Source of the DNA: Paraburkholderia antibiotica
Lineage (GTDB): Bacteria; Pseudomonadota; Gammaproteobacteria; Burkholderiales; Burkholderiaceae
NCBI RefSeq assembly: GCF_012927125.1
Contig: NZ_JABBFZ010000014.1
Span: forward strand, 1-64,000
Reading direction: 5' to 3'
Length of the DNA stretch: 64,000 nt
Under the pieces are notes generated by a model. The model did not search any database and had not been told where the DNA came from. It saw only the letters and a program-made list of their open reading frames with translations. Both the position numbers and the translations under genes were made by a program. Each line of letters opens with the position of its first letter. Position 1 is the stretch's first letter. Shown one piece after another: positions 1-9,194 of this stretch.

Positions 1-76
1 CGCTACGCTGCTCGCGCACTAAACGTACTGCACGCTCGCGAACCTCCGGGGAAAACTTGGTTGCCTTCTTGTTCAT
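1..76 (-). CDS. IS3-family transposase OrfA, N-terminal 25 codons (partial)
   Basis: The minus-strand ATG at 76-74 opens a frame reading MNKKATKFSPEVRERAVRLV and continues past the window edge. This is the start of the helix-turn-helix OrfA protein of IS3-family elements, probably the IS51-like group. OrfA binds the element ends, and the active OrfAB transposase is made by frameshifting. A GAGAG motif about 10 bases upstream could serve as ribosome binding site. The family call rests on remembered similarity of the N-terminus. The rest of the gene cannot be judged. Confidence 0.78.
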   Translation of the reverse strand, partial: MNKKATKFSPEVRERAVRLVREQRS

Positions 77-126
77 GGCTCCATTCTCTCAAGAGTTGGA
101 GCCTCCACAAAATCCGGTGCGGTTCA
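1..126 (-). mobile_element. IS3-family insertion sequence, left end (cut by window edge)
   Basis: Read on the minus strand, the element starts at 126 with TGAACCGCACCGGATTTTG, which looks like the terminal inverted repeat of Burkholderia IS3-family elements. Its first transposase ORF starts about 50 bases further in. The rest lies beyond the window. The base next to the end falls inside an H-NS-like reading frame (see 127-173), so this is an insertion into a gene. Target duplication and the right end cannot be seen. Confidence 0.8.
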
Positions 127-173
127 TGATCAAGTTGCGCACGCTGGGCGAGAAGCTCACGGTAAGATTTCAT
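127..173 (-). pseudogene. H-NS-like gene fragment truncated by IS3 insertion
   Basis: The minus-strand ATG at 173-171, preceded by AGGA at a suitable distance, reads MKSYRELLAQRAQLD. It then runs into the IS3 terminal repeat at 126. The intact H-NS protein of this window (23,821-24,123) begins MSSYKELLAQREKLE, so 11 of the 15 residues match. Only the first turn of the oligomerisation helix remains and the DNA-binding AT-hook-like tail is gone, so this copy is non-functional unless it continues beyond the element. H-NS paralogues of this type are often carried on mobile islands. Confidence 0.75.
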
Positions 174-251
174 GGGTGGTGTCCTTTGTGATTCTGTGAG
201 GCGACCGCCTGACACGTTCGAGTAGCCATGTCGGAGCGATCACTCAGTCCG

Positions 252-3200
252 TTACCAGCTATAGCGATAGCCCGCGTGAGCGGCGACGCCCTGCCGGTAC
301 TGCCCACCCAGATTGCGCGTGTACTTCACGTCCGCATAGAACTCCCCCGATTTCCCGAAATTCGTGGTCACCCCTACGCCTAGTTGATACCAGGTGCGGC
401 CAAGGCCAGAATCAAAGGAAGCACCACCGATCGACGTCTGGCCCGGCGCAAAAAAATCGTGCAGCACATCGGCCGTGAAATAAGGCGTCGCCGCGCTGGT
501 GTGCGTGTCGTTGTCCATATTGGCACTGAACACGCGCACGCCGAGGCGGCCGCGTAGCGCGTTGGTAGCGGTGCCGGAAACCGCCGAGATGTTGTCCTCG
601 AATCCGTTGAGCTTCAGGTACTGGTACATCAGTTGCGCCTGCGGCTCAATCGCGACCGCGCTGCTGCCCAGGTAGAATGGCTTGCCAACCTCCTGGGACA
701 ACGCGAATCCGAAACCGTTTTGCGAAGCCGCGCTACCGTAGACGTCGCTATATTGATTGTTGTAATGCGTCAGTTGCCCGACGCTGTCGAAGTAGGTACC
801 GTCGGGCAGATAGCGGGTCCAGTAACCACCGAGACTCTGCGCATGCATCTCCACCGAGCCCGTCGAGGTCGATAGCGTCGGATTGATGCTTCGCGCCGCA
901 TCGCTGAAACTCGCGTCCGCCGTCCCGATGGTGACCGTCGCGCCGGCATGCGTGCTGCCGCCGCTAGCCGCCCCGTCAAGCGTCCAGTCCTTGCCGAACT
1001 GCGCGAAGAATGTTTTCTCGTCGGCAGCGAAACGGCTGTCGGCGTTCGCGTCCAGGCTTTGCCCGCCGATGCGTCCCCATACACCGTCGTGATTGCCCGT
1101 CTGTTTCTTTTCGACATTCGCGATGTCGCCGACCCGTTCGTGCAACGTGCCCAGCGTAGAAAAGCCATAGTCGGCATTCAGCGATGGCGTCATCGTGTAG
1201 CCCACCACACCCGGCCGGTACGCGACTGGTGCAGTCGCGGCGGGTTGGGCCGGTGTCGGCGTCGCACCAGCCGATCCGGAGGGAGGCGTAGTCGCCCCCG
1301 AAGTCAGGTCCGAGCGCAAATACCAGCTATCCGCGTTGCTCTGCCCGCCGCGATACAGCAGGTATTCGTACGCGCCTGCCTGCACGGGTCCCGCAAGATG
1401 GAACGCCGAGGTGGTTGTCGAGGCGCCATTGGCGGCCACGACAACCGGAATCCCGTCGCTGGTGGTCTGCGCACCGGAACCCGTCGTATTGGTAATCTTC
1501 AGCGCTGTCGTACCGCTGGCACTGCCACCGCTCACAAGGAGTTGATCCGTTGGTGAGGTGTCGGTACCAAGGTAGGTGTTCAGCGCAATTGTTCCGCCGT
1601 TACCGACGTAGCTGCCCGTCGTCACAGTTTTATAGCTACCCGCCAGCGACGGGTCACCTGTCGGGGCAACGAAGGCCACATTGCCCGCATTGTTCAGACT
1701 GCTCAACGTGGAACTGGCGGTCACATTCCAGGTACTCGTGTTGTCGATCGTCATCGCGACCGGATCGATGTAGCCAGTGAGCGTCGTATGGTTCGTCAGG
1801 AAGATGTCGCCAGCACTGGCCGCGTCCGAAAAGATGTTGCCGGTCAGGTTTTCACCTGAAGCGGTGAACGTCACATTGCTGCCGTTCGTCAGGTTCAGTA
1901 GCGTGCCATTGCCCGCCGTGACCGTCGTGCCGTTCTGGACCGTGATATCGGCCGTGCCGCCATTCGCCAGGAAAGCCGGCCCCGTGGTGGAAGTAACACT
2001 GCCGCCGGTGACGGTCACGGTATTGGTTGCCCCATTCGCGAGCGTGTCCGAGGTGACGATGCCCGACGTTGTTCCTTTCAGGGTCGTGACATTCAACGTC
2101 AATATGCCACCGCTATCAGCTGTCGCGCCGTTGGCTGCGGCGCTGTTGATGGACGAGCTCGTGTCGGTCACACTGCCGCCGTTTTGTGCGACCAGGCCGT
2201 CAGCCTCTGCGCCCGTTGTCCTGACGACGACGGATGCAAGCGTGGCTGCACCGCCGTCCGAAGCCATAACACCGTTGGCGGACGTGCCGGAAGTGGTCAC
2301 CGCCAGCGCATTGCCCGCCTTGATCGTCGAGGTTGCGCCACTAGCCAGAAGACCGTCGGCCGACGCAGCTCCAGTCGTCACCGACCCGCCGGACAAGGTG
2401 GCGGTACCACCCTGGGTACCGGTGCCGATATCGGCCTGGACGCCCGTGGCGTTCGCGCCAGTGGTCGAGATCTGCGCATCCGTCAGTGTCAGCGAGCCGC
2501 CGCTGGTCGCGTATGCGCCGATCGCTCTGGCGCCCGCTGTATTGACGACCGTACCACTGGTCGATGTGATCGACGAACCGGCGCCTGTTGCCTGCACACC
2601 GTCCGAGCCGTCGCCCGTTGTCTTGACGACGACGGACGCGAGCGTGGCCGCACCACCGCTGGAAGCCATGACGCCGTTGGCGGAGGTTCCGGAGGTGCTC
2701 ACCGTCAACGCATTGCCCGCCTTGATCGTCGAGGTTGCGCCACTAGCCAGAAGACCGTCGGCCGACGCAGCTCCAGTTGTCACCGACCCGCCGGACAGGG
2801 TAGCGGTACCACCCTGGGTACCGGTGCCGATATCGGCCTGGACGCCCGTGGCGTTCGCGCCAGTGGTCGAGATCTGCGCATCCGTCAGTGTCAGCGAGCC
2901 GCCGCTGGTCGCGTATGCGCCGATCGCGCTGACGCCCGCTGTATTGACGACCGTACCACTGGTCGATGTGATCGACGAACCGGCGCCTGTTGCCTGCACG
3001 CCGTCCGAGCCGTCACCCGTTGTCTTGACGACGACGGACGCGAGCGTGGCCGCACCACCGCTGGAAGCCATGACGCCGTTGGCGGAGGTTCCGGAGGTGC
3101 TCACCGTCAACGCATTGCCCGCCTTGATCGTCGAGGTTGCGCCACTAGCCAGAAGACCGTCGGCCGACGCAGCTCCAGTTGTCACCGACCCGCCGGACAG

Positions 3201-6200
3201 GGTAGCGGTACCACCCTGGGTACCGGTGCCGATATCGGCCTGGACGCCCGTGGCGTTCGCGCCAGTGGTCGAGATCTGCGCATCCGTCAGTGTCAGCGAG
3301 CCGCCGCTGGTCGCGTATGCGCCGATCGCGCTGACGCCCGTTGTATTGACGACCGTACCACTGGTCGATGTGATCGACGAACCGGCGCCTGTTGCCTGCA
3401 CGCCGTCCGAGCCGTCGCCCGTTGTCTTGACGACGACGGACGCGAGCGTGGCCGCACCACCGCTGGAAGCCATGACGCCGTTGGCGGAGGTTCCGGAGGT
3501 GCTCACCGTCAACGCATTGCCCGCCTTGATCGTCGAGGTTGCGCCACTAGCCAGAAGACCGTCGGCCGACGCAGCTCCAGTTGTCACCGACCCGCCGGAC
3601 AAGGTGGCGGTACCACCCTGGGTACCGGTGCCGATATCGGCCTGGACGCCCGTGGCGTTCGCGCCAGTGGTCGAGATCTGCGCATCCGTCAGTGTCAGCG
3701 AGCCGCCGCTGGTCGCGTATGCGCCGATCGCGCTGACGCCCGTTGTATTGACGACCGTGCCACCGGTCGATGTGATCGACGAGCCGGAGCCTGTTGCTTC
3801 TATCCCATGTGCGCTCAGACCGGTGGTGGCTACCTGACCTCCCGAGAGCGTCCCGCTCGCGCCGCTGCTCATCTGAATGCCGACAGCGTTCTGGCCGGAC
3901 GTCGTGACGGTAGCGCTGGAATTCGTTACCGTCGAGCCAGCGCCTGAGACAAACAGGCCGATTGCATTATTGCCCACGGTACTGATGGTCGTTGCCGGAT
4001 CAGCCGAGATCGTTGCCCCGGTACCCGTCGATGACACGCCGTCGCTGGAGTCTGCGCTCGTGTCGATCCTGGTACCAGCCAGGGTGATGGTCGAATTCGC
4101 CCCCAGATTGCTGATACCTTGCCCGGAGCCGTTCACCGTGATTGAAGTCGCGCCCGCGCTGACGCCTCCGCCCGAATCGGTCGCATCGATCAGGACGCCA
4201 TCTGCGGTCCCACCAGCAATTTCGGCTCCTCCACCCGACAGCGTGACCGACGCACCAGCCCCGGTCAGATGAATGGCCGCAGTGCCGCTATCGGCTTCAA
4301 TGGTGCCCGTGTTGGTCAAGGTTGCCGTCGCGCCCTGAACCAGTGCGCCGGTACCGTCGGACACCTTGATCGTGGAGGTATTGTTGACTGTACCCTGCGG
4401 GCCCACAACGACACCGGTGGAACCCGCACCGGTCAACGTAATGGCGCTGTTATTGGCGAGAGTGCCAAGGTTCTGGGCGACGAAACCGGTCACCCCGGCT
4501 GTCGCCGACGTCACGGCCGCGTTGTTGGTCAGCGTGGTCGCAGTCGGCGTGCCGGTTGCGGTATTGGTCAGGTCGTAGGCCTGTCCGTCCACGACACCCG
4601 CGATGGCGCCCGCTGCATTCAGATTGATGGTGGTTGCTGCATTGATGGTGCCTGCTGCGCCGCCCTCATCCATGATGGCGATGCCGTTCGCTCCGTTGAC
4701 GTTGTAGACCGAATTACCAGTAGAGAGGGCGGTGCCTGCGTCAGTTGCAACCACTCCCTGCGCGCCCTGGCCATCGATATTCAGGGTCATCGTACCGGCG
4801 GACGAGGAGCCTGTATAGGCCGCTCCGCCCGCGACACGGAACAGGGTCGAGCCGGCTGTGCCGACGGTAAGATTCTGGGCGGCAACGTTGATCGTGGAGC
4901 CCGCGCCATAGGTGAAAAAACCGATCTGGTTGGTGCCGGTGCTGAAGCCCGGAAGTGCACTGGCGCCGACGTTAACAGTAGCCCCAGCGCTGGCAAAAAC
5001 GCCGATCGCGCCGGTACCGGTCAGGTTGAGGCCGCCGTTGATCGTGGCGGTGGCCTTTGAGCCCTGCGCCCAGACCCCATAGTTACGCGTTCCCGTGCCC
5101 GGATCCGCGCCACCCGCGACATTGATCGTACCCGTCGAGGTCACGGCTGTCGGTGTCGAGCCCGTCCCAAACACCTCGATACCGATGCCATTGATGCCGT
5201 TCAGCGTAATCGTGCCGGTATTGGTCACGGTTGCAGCGGTGTTGCTGGCCAGCATGCCGATATTCGCCAGGGGTACTCCCGAAGCCGCACCGTTGATGGT
5301 GATGGCGCCGCTATTGTTCAGGATACTGCCGGCAGCGGAGCTGATACTGGCCATGCCAGTGGCATTTTGCGTCTGGCTACCAATAATGATATTGCCGGCA
5401 TTGTTCGCCGTCCCGGAGCTCCCGGAACTGCCCAGGAGAATGCCATAAGACGTGACGCCAAGCGCCACATCAGGTACGGATTCCGGCGAAGCGACGTCAT
5501 ACTGGGCCGCCCGCCCGATATAGATCGTGCCGCCCGCGATATTGGTAAAAATTCCCCCAGAACCTACCAGGCCGCCGATCGCCTGAGTTGCGGCATTATC
5601 AGCGTTGACCCCAACATTGATAATGCCGGCATTTGAAGCAACCGCGTTACCCGATACGTAAACGGCGTAATTTTGCTGGGCCGTGTTGGTATTGGTCAAA
5701 TTCCAGGCAGCCACGTTCATGATGCCTTTATTGACAAAGCTCGTACCCGTTCCGCTGGCAGCCACACCATCGCCTTCGGTATAGGCATTAAAACCGAAAT
5801 TGCTGGGCTGGGCAGATGTGCCGGTATTGAAATCAGTACCCGAATTGTACCCGGACGATATCACGCCATTGTTGACACCCTGGGCGCCACTCTGGAGACC
5901 GACTAGCGTGAAGTCACCGGAAAGTTGCCCGTAGTTATTAAAACTGGCGCTGTTCTGTGCCAGAACAGCATAACTACCGCGAAAGTCGATCTCGCCGCCG
6001 GATTGAATATTAAGCGTGGCGTTTGCGCCACTTCCGTGCATGGCCGTTGTCGTCCCGGCCGGAGCGGTGACCAGATCGCCTGAAGTGACATTGCTGGTGG
6101 AGTTATACTGCACAGTCTCAGTTGTGAAACTGACCGCCTGGTTGAATGCTACGTTATAAGCCGCCTGAGAACTCAACGCTCCACTCTGGAGCGACTGGAT

Positions 6201-7133
6201 CAGGAAATTGTTATACGCCGCAAGCGAGGCCGCATCGGTCACTGTCCATGAGCTGCCATTGAATGCCGTGAAGGTTCCACCGTAAGTGGGGACCTGAATG
6301 GTAGCAGTGGCAGGTGCACCGCCACTAGGCGCCACCGAGGAATCAAATCTAATCTGATTATCAGAATCCCAATTCACGACACTCGGCGTGGTTCCCGTAC
6401 CATTGGCGTAGACCAGGTCGAGACTTTTGCCGGCCATTGCAATTGCGTTGCCGGTGGCCGATGGCGAACTTCCTGAATTACCAATGTCGACGGCCAGCGT
6501 GCCACCGGTTACGGTACCTACCAGGCCGCCGGGGGTCGAGGTCCCCGCATTGGTATATTGGTTACCATTAACATTCTGGTAGACTGGAACATTCGTTGTC
6601 CCCCAGTTTGAGGCAGAAAAATTGTTCGAATTGTAAGCTGCGACGACCGTATTGCTGCCGGTTACCGGATTGGGAGTGGTAACACCTTGCGTTTCCCCTC
6701 CAATGCTCAGATCAGTCTGGTTCGGATTACCCGAAATAATGGATACCGTGTTGAGCGGTACAAGAGTGTAGCCACTACTCCCCGTGGTACCTGTCCAGGT
6801 ACCGTTCATCTGCACCGTTGCACCACCGGTGACTGTCGTCGTTCCCGCCATGTTGTTATTTGCAGCCGGACTGAATGAGGCAACCGTACATGTCTGGCTG
6901 ACTGTGTAGGTGCCGCCGCAGGTAGCCGCATACGCTGTCCCTGCTGACATGGCCGCGATCGCGAACCCCAGCGCGGTAACGATGCGGCGCTGCTGCCGTA
7001 CCGGAAGCCGCGCATCGTTCCCAGTTGCCGCGACAACGCCACCCGAGCGCTTGCCGCGCGCCCGGGTTGTTTCCGCAACAGCGACCCAACTGCCAAGCGC
7101 GTCACTCCAGATAGAGAGAAATGATTTATTCAC
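252..7133 (-). CDS. giant autotransporter adhesin (type Va secretion) with internal tandem repeats
   Basis: A 2,293-residue outer-membrane autotransporter. GTG start with AAAGGA upstream. Residues 1-30 form an extended signal peptide region (MNKSFLSIWSDALGSWVAVA), followed by a hydrophobic core and likely cleavage after AYA69. The passenger is Ser/Thr/Gly/Ala-rich with many short TGxGTxxT-type motifs, which suggests a long right-handed beta-helix that would be displayed outside the cell. Residues about 1,110-1,650 contain four near-identical 134-residue repeats. From about residue 2,016 (GVWGRIGG) to the end is an autotransporter beta-barrel closing with YRYSW, the terminal aromatic needed for BAM assembly. 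No protease active-site motif was noticed, so adhesion or aggregation is the likely role. The gene is intact. The flanking IS remnants and nearby integrase suggest it is accessory. Confidence 0.93.
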   Translation of the reverse strand: MNKSFLSIWSDALGSWVAVAETTRARGKRSGGVVAATGNDARLPVRQQRRIVTALGFAIAAMSAGTAYAATCGGTYTVSQTCTVASFSPAANNNMAGTTTVTGGATVQMNGTWTGTTGSSGYTLVPLNTVSIISGNPNQTDLSIGGETQGVTTPNPVTGSNTVVAAYNSNNFSASNWGTTNVPVYQNVNGNQYTNAGTSTPGGLVGTVTGGTLAVDIGNSGSSPSATGNAIAMAGKSLDLVYANGTGTTPSVVNWDSDNQIRFDSSVAPSGGAPATATIQVPTYGGTFTAFNGSSWTVTDAASLAAYNNFLIQSLQSGALSSQAAYNVAFNQAVSFTTETVQYNSTSNVTSGDLVTAPAGTTTAMHGSGANATLNIQSGGEIDFRGSYAVLAQNSASFNNYGQLSGDFTLVGLQSGAQGVNNGVISSGYNSGTDFNTGTSAQPSNFGFNAYTEGDGVAASGTGTSFVNKGIMNVAAWNLTNTNTAQQNYAVYVSGNAVASNAGIINVGVNADNAATQAIGGLVGSGGIFTNIAGGTIYIGRAAQYDVASPESVPDVALGVTSYGILLGSSGSSGTANNAGNIIIGSQTQNATGMASISSAAGSILNNSGAITINGAASGVPLANIGMLASNTAATVTNTGTITLNGINGIGIEVFGTGSTPTAVTSTGTINVAGGADPGTGTRNYGVWAQGSKATATINGGLNLTGTGAIGVFASAGATVNVGASALPGFSTGTNQIGFFTYGAGSTINVAAQNLTVGTAGSTLFRVAGGAAYTGSSSAGTMTLNIDGQGAQGVVATDAGTALSTGNSVYNVNGANGIAIMDEGGAAGTINAATTINLNAAGAIAGVVDGQAYDLTNTATGTPTATTLTNNAAVTSATAGVTGFVAQNLGTLANNSAITLTGAGSTGVVVGPQGTVNNTSTIKVSDGTGALVQGATATLTNTGTIEADSGTAAIHLTGAGASVTLSGGGAEIAGGTADGVLIDATDSGGGVSAGATSITVNGSGQGISNLGANSTITLAGTRIDTSADSSDGVSSTGTGATISADPATTISTVGNNAIGLFVSGAGSTVTNSSATVTTSGQNAVGIQMSSGASGTLSGGQVATTGLSAHGIEATGSGSSITSTGGTVVNTTGVSAIGAYATSGGSLTLTDAQISTTGANATGVQADIGTGTQGGTATLSGGSVTTGAASADGLLASGATSTIKAGNALTVSTSGTSANGVMASSGGAATLASVVVKTTGDGSDGVQATGAGSSITSTSGTVVNTTGVSAIGAYATSGGSLTLTDAQISTTGANATGVQADIGTGTQGGTATLSGGSVTTGAASADGLLASGATSTIKAGNALTVSTSGTSANGVMASSGGAATLASVVVKTTGDGSDGVQATGAGSSITSTSGTVVNTAGVSAIGAYATSGGSLTLTDAQISTTGANATGVQADIGTGTQGGTATLSGGSVTTGAASADGLLASGATSTIKAGNALTVSTSGTSANGVMASSGGAATLASVVVKTTGDGSDGVQATGAGSSITSTSGTVVNTAGARAIGAYATSGGSLTLTDAQISTTGANATGVQADIGTGTQGGTATLSGGSVTTGAASADGLLASGATSTIKAGNALAVTTSGTSANGVMASDGGAATLASVVVRTTGAEADGLVAQNGGSVTDTSSSINSAAANGATADSGGILTLNVTTLKGTTSGIVTSDTLANGATNTVTVTGGSVTSTTGPAFLANGGTADITVQNGTTVTAGNGTLLNLTNGSNVTFTASGENLTGNIFSDAASAGDIFLTNHTTLTGYIDPVAMTIDNTSTWNVTASSTLSSLNNAGNVAFVAPTGDPSLAGSYKTVTTGSYVGNGGTIALNTYLGTDTSPTDQLLVSGGSASGTTALKITNTTGSGAQTTSDGIPVVVAANGASTTTSAFHLAGPVQAGAYEYLLYRGGQSNADSWYLRSDLTSGATTPPSGSAGATPTPAQPAATAPVAYRPGVVGYTMTPSLNADYGFSTLGTLHERVGDIANVEKKQTGNHDGVWGRIGGQSLDANADSRFAADEKTFFAQFGKDWTLDGAASGGSTHAGATVTIGTADASFSDAARSINPTLSTSTGSVEMHAQSLGGYWTRYLPDGTYFDSVGQLTHYNNQYSDVYGSAASQNGFGFALSQEVGKPFYLGSSAVAIEPQAQLMYQYLKLNGFEDNISAVSGTATNALRGRLGVRVFSANMDNDTHTSAATPYFTADVLHDFFAPGQTSIGGASFDSGLGRTWYQLGVGVTTNFGKSGEFYADVKYTRNLGGQYRQGVAAHAGYRYSW
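2192..3800 (-). repeat. four tandem 402-bp coding repeats in the autotransporter passenger
   Basis: The marker GTCGCGTATGCGCCGATCGC recurs at an exact spacing of 402 bases (marker ends at 3,726, 3,324, 2,922 and 2,520), so the unit is 134 codons and keeps frame. The inner copies differ by only a few bases over 402, for example GACAGGGTAGCG versus GACAAGGTGGCG. The outer edges are more diverged. Array limits are approximate. Such identity suggests recent expansion or gene conversion and makes copy number liable to change by slippage or RecA recombination. Confidence 0.93.
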
Positions 7134-8017
7134 GCCAATCCTTTATATTTTTTAGACGTCAAATATTTAATTAAATATATATTTAATATATTTCGCTGCC
7201 AAATCTCCCGAACAGAGATTTGCACCCTGGATTGGCGCAGACTCTATTCGAATGGACCGATTTCTGAGTTACTGACAGAACAAGTCATCGAGCATTTCGT
7301 GCTTGACCTGGAGGGGTGAAGAGCGGCCGACACGAAATTTCAAACGCCTGAATCCACGCCAGTGCATCACACGCCATGCGGCTATGTTGGACGCGCGCCG
7401 TTTAGCATTAAGTGTTGCGAGAAAACGCAATTCAATTTCCATCGGACGGCTCTTCCGAGCACGCGGCAAATAGGTGCGGCGAAATGAAATCTGTTTTCTC
7501 GCAATACTTAGCAGCACTCGGCGCCAATCAACTGCCTAACCGGCCCTTAATCTGGGAGCCGTATCCGTGCGCCCAAAAACCGAACTCTTTCGCACCGGTA
7601 CAACCACCCCGATTCCGATTATTCGAGGCCCGTTTCACCAAAATCAGGCTTTCCATTTCGTCGAACACAGACACGTATTTCATGGGCAAGACAATTCCCT
7701 CACATGGCCTGCCCAACATCAACACGTTAACTTCCAATCTGCTGGCTCAATGCACTGGATTTTCATTTCGAAACGTGCTTCAAAAGCATGCAGGTTTTTT
7801 CGCAAGCATTGAGACATAAATCCTAGGACTAAAGTCTATACCCCTCCAGATTCCCATTTTCTAAATAACGTTAAATATCAACCTGGAAGTTATAGAAATG
7901 TTTAACAAGAATGGCATGATCCGTACGGTTTTATGAAGGGGTGGGCGCGGGTTCTGTCAACTTGCGACCGTAACCGGATAAAATCACAGCATGAAGAAGA
8001 GCAAATCACCTTATCAG
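7134..8017. other. low-G+C gap upstream of the autotransporter, no gene recognised
   Basis: About 880 bases. A very AT-rich block at roughly 7,140-7,200 lies just upstream of the autotransporter start and probably contains its promoter; such DNA is a typical H-NS target. Short open frames occur at 7,269-7,517 and 7,528-7,737 (minus) and 7,412-7,819 (plus). None has a recognisable domain or a convincing Shine-Dalgarno sequence, so none is called. Base composition is clearly lower in G+C than the core genes, consistent with imported DNA. Confidence 0.6.
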
Positions 8018-8300
8018 CATCGTCTTATACACAAGTCTGCCCTCCGCAACCGTAGGCCGGAACAAACCGTCTTCGAGCAATGAGATAGACCGGGCTTGTA
8101 AACTTTCGGCGCATCGCGTTTCCCCTCGCTTTTTGCGTGAACGCCTTGGCCCTGGACACACCGTGCTGGACGGAAACCGAATTTACCGACCTTGACCTTG
8201 GCGACGCGCGCTTGAACAGGCGAGCGAGGACATTGATGGAACGATTGGCAGCCAGGCCGACGGCTGGCGTGCCGCAGGCGTGTCGGGGCTGGGGCGAGAC
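8018..8300 (+). mobile_element. remnant of an IS50/Tn5-like (IS4-family) element
   Basis: Positions 8,023-8,036 read TCTTATACACAAGT, identical to the inner 14 bases of the Tn5/IS50 outside end CTGACTCTTATACACAAGT; the five outermost bases differ. About 100 bases inside, where IS50 has its transposase start, a GTG at 8,137 opens a frame with WTETEFTDLDLGDARLNRRA and later GWGETMA, the N-terminal DNA-binding pattern of Tn5-like transposases. Similarity stops near 8,300, where the frame runs into an unrelated lytic transglycosylase. The right boundary is an estimate. Confidence 0.72.
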
Positions 8301-9126
8301 GATGGCGTCGGTGCCGGTGTGGGCGACCGGCGGCGTGATGTATGTGATCGGCGGCGTGATGTATGTGATCGGCGGACATACGCTGCCGGCACGTGACAGC
8401 CGCGTGCGGGTGCTTGGCGCGACGCCGGAGCGCAGTGCGGTTGCGACGCGCTCCGGTGTCGCGCCAGCGGAACGACCAGCACTGCAGGGCAGCGTCGGCG
8501 CTGACACAGGCGCTCACGCTGGTGCAGGCTTTGGCGCTAATTCCAACGCTGATGCCGATGCCGCTTTCGACACACCGCGCGCGCATGGCGTCGTGCTCAA
8601 TAGCGCGGCACGCGAGCTGTCCACTCGCCCGTCCCGGCCGCGCGTGAGCGCCTGTGCCGATTGCAACTACGCGACGATGGAACCGCTCATCCGCAACGTA
8701 TCGCATGCCGTGGGTGTCGATCCCGCGTTGGTTGCGGCGGTCATCGACGTCGAGTCGGGCTTCAACCGTCGCGCGGTGTCGCCCGCGGGCGCCCAGGGGC
8801 TGATGCAATTGATGCCGGCCACCGCGCAGGGCCTCGGCGTGTCCGACGTCTATGATCCGGTGCAGAACGTCGCGGCAGGCACGCTGTATCTCGACCAGAT
8901 GCTGCGGCAATTTTCAGGCAATCTGTCTTATGCTCTGGCGGCCTACAACGCAGGCGAAGCCAACGTACGCAGCTACGGAGGTATCCCTCCGTTCGCCGAA
9001 ACGCAGGCGTACGTTCCACGCGTGCTGTCGCGCTACGCTGCATTCAAGGCACGTGGTGCGCCCTGGCACGATATTGCCGAACCAGAGCCTCGCGCGGTAC
9101 ACATGACGCTCACCGAGTATCGCTAG
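8137..9126 (+). CDS. lytic transglycosylase fused to a transposase N-terminal remnant
   Basis: One 329-codon frame with two unrelated parts. Residues 1-55 resemble the N-terminus of a Tn5-like transposase. Residues about 170-310 are a family 1 lytic transglycosylase (Slt/VirB1-like) domain: VESGFNRRAVSPAGAQGLMQ holds the catalytic Glu, followed by MPATAQGLG and the ALAAYNAGE motif. The enzyme would cleave peptidoglycan with 1,6-anhydro product formation. The linker is Ala/Gly-rich and includes a 21-bp direct repeat (GGVMYVI twice). No signal peptide is visible, so the original N-terminus has probably been replaced. Translation may really begin inside, for example at the ATG at 8,301 preceded by GGGGCGAGACG. 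Two exported-protein genes follow on the same strand. The domain is certain; the start and functionality are not. Confidence 0.7.
   Translation: MNALALDTPCWTETEFTDLDLGDARLNRRARTLMERLAARPTAGVPQACRGWGETMASVPVWATGGVMYVIGGVMYVIGGHTLPARDSRVRVLGATPERSAVATRSGVAPAERPALQGSVGADTGAHAGAGFGANSNADADAAFDTPRAHGVVLNSAARELSTRPSRPRVSACADCNYATMEPLIRNVSHAVGVDPALVAAVIDVESGFNRRAVSPAGAQGLMQLMPATAQGLGVSDVYDPVQNVAAGTLYLDQMLRQFSGNLSYALAAYNAGEANVRSYGGIPPFAETQAYVPRVLSRYAAFKARGAPWHDIAEPEPRAVHMTLTEYR
8329..8370 (+). repeat. two tandem copies of a 21-bp unit
   Basis: Units 8,329-8,349 and 8,350-8,370 are identical and each begins GGCGGCGTGATGTATGTGAT. The repeat adds seven codons in frame and lies right after the point where transposase similarity ends, so it may mark the rearrangement junction. 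Confidence 0.9.
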
Positions 9127-9194
9127 ATTGAACTTGCCGCGCGCGGCGGCGGTCCTGACGATCAGGCCTCACCCATAACAGTTGGAGAAGAACG

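Noticed and set aside
2192-3800. Possible CRISPR array, because of regular repeats
   Set aside because: Units are 402 bases, fully coding and without distinct spacers; no cas genes in the window.
1777-3947. Long plus-strand open frames (up to 686 codons) antisense to the autotransporter
   Set aside because: They exist only because the 402-bp repeats lack stops in those frames; composition is Val/Pro/Ala or Arg/Cys-rich noise, with no start signals.
7269-7819. Short frames in the AT-rich gap upstream of the autotransporter
   Set aside because: No recognisable domain, no good ribosome binding site, and they overlap each other on opposite strands.
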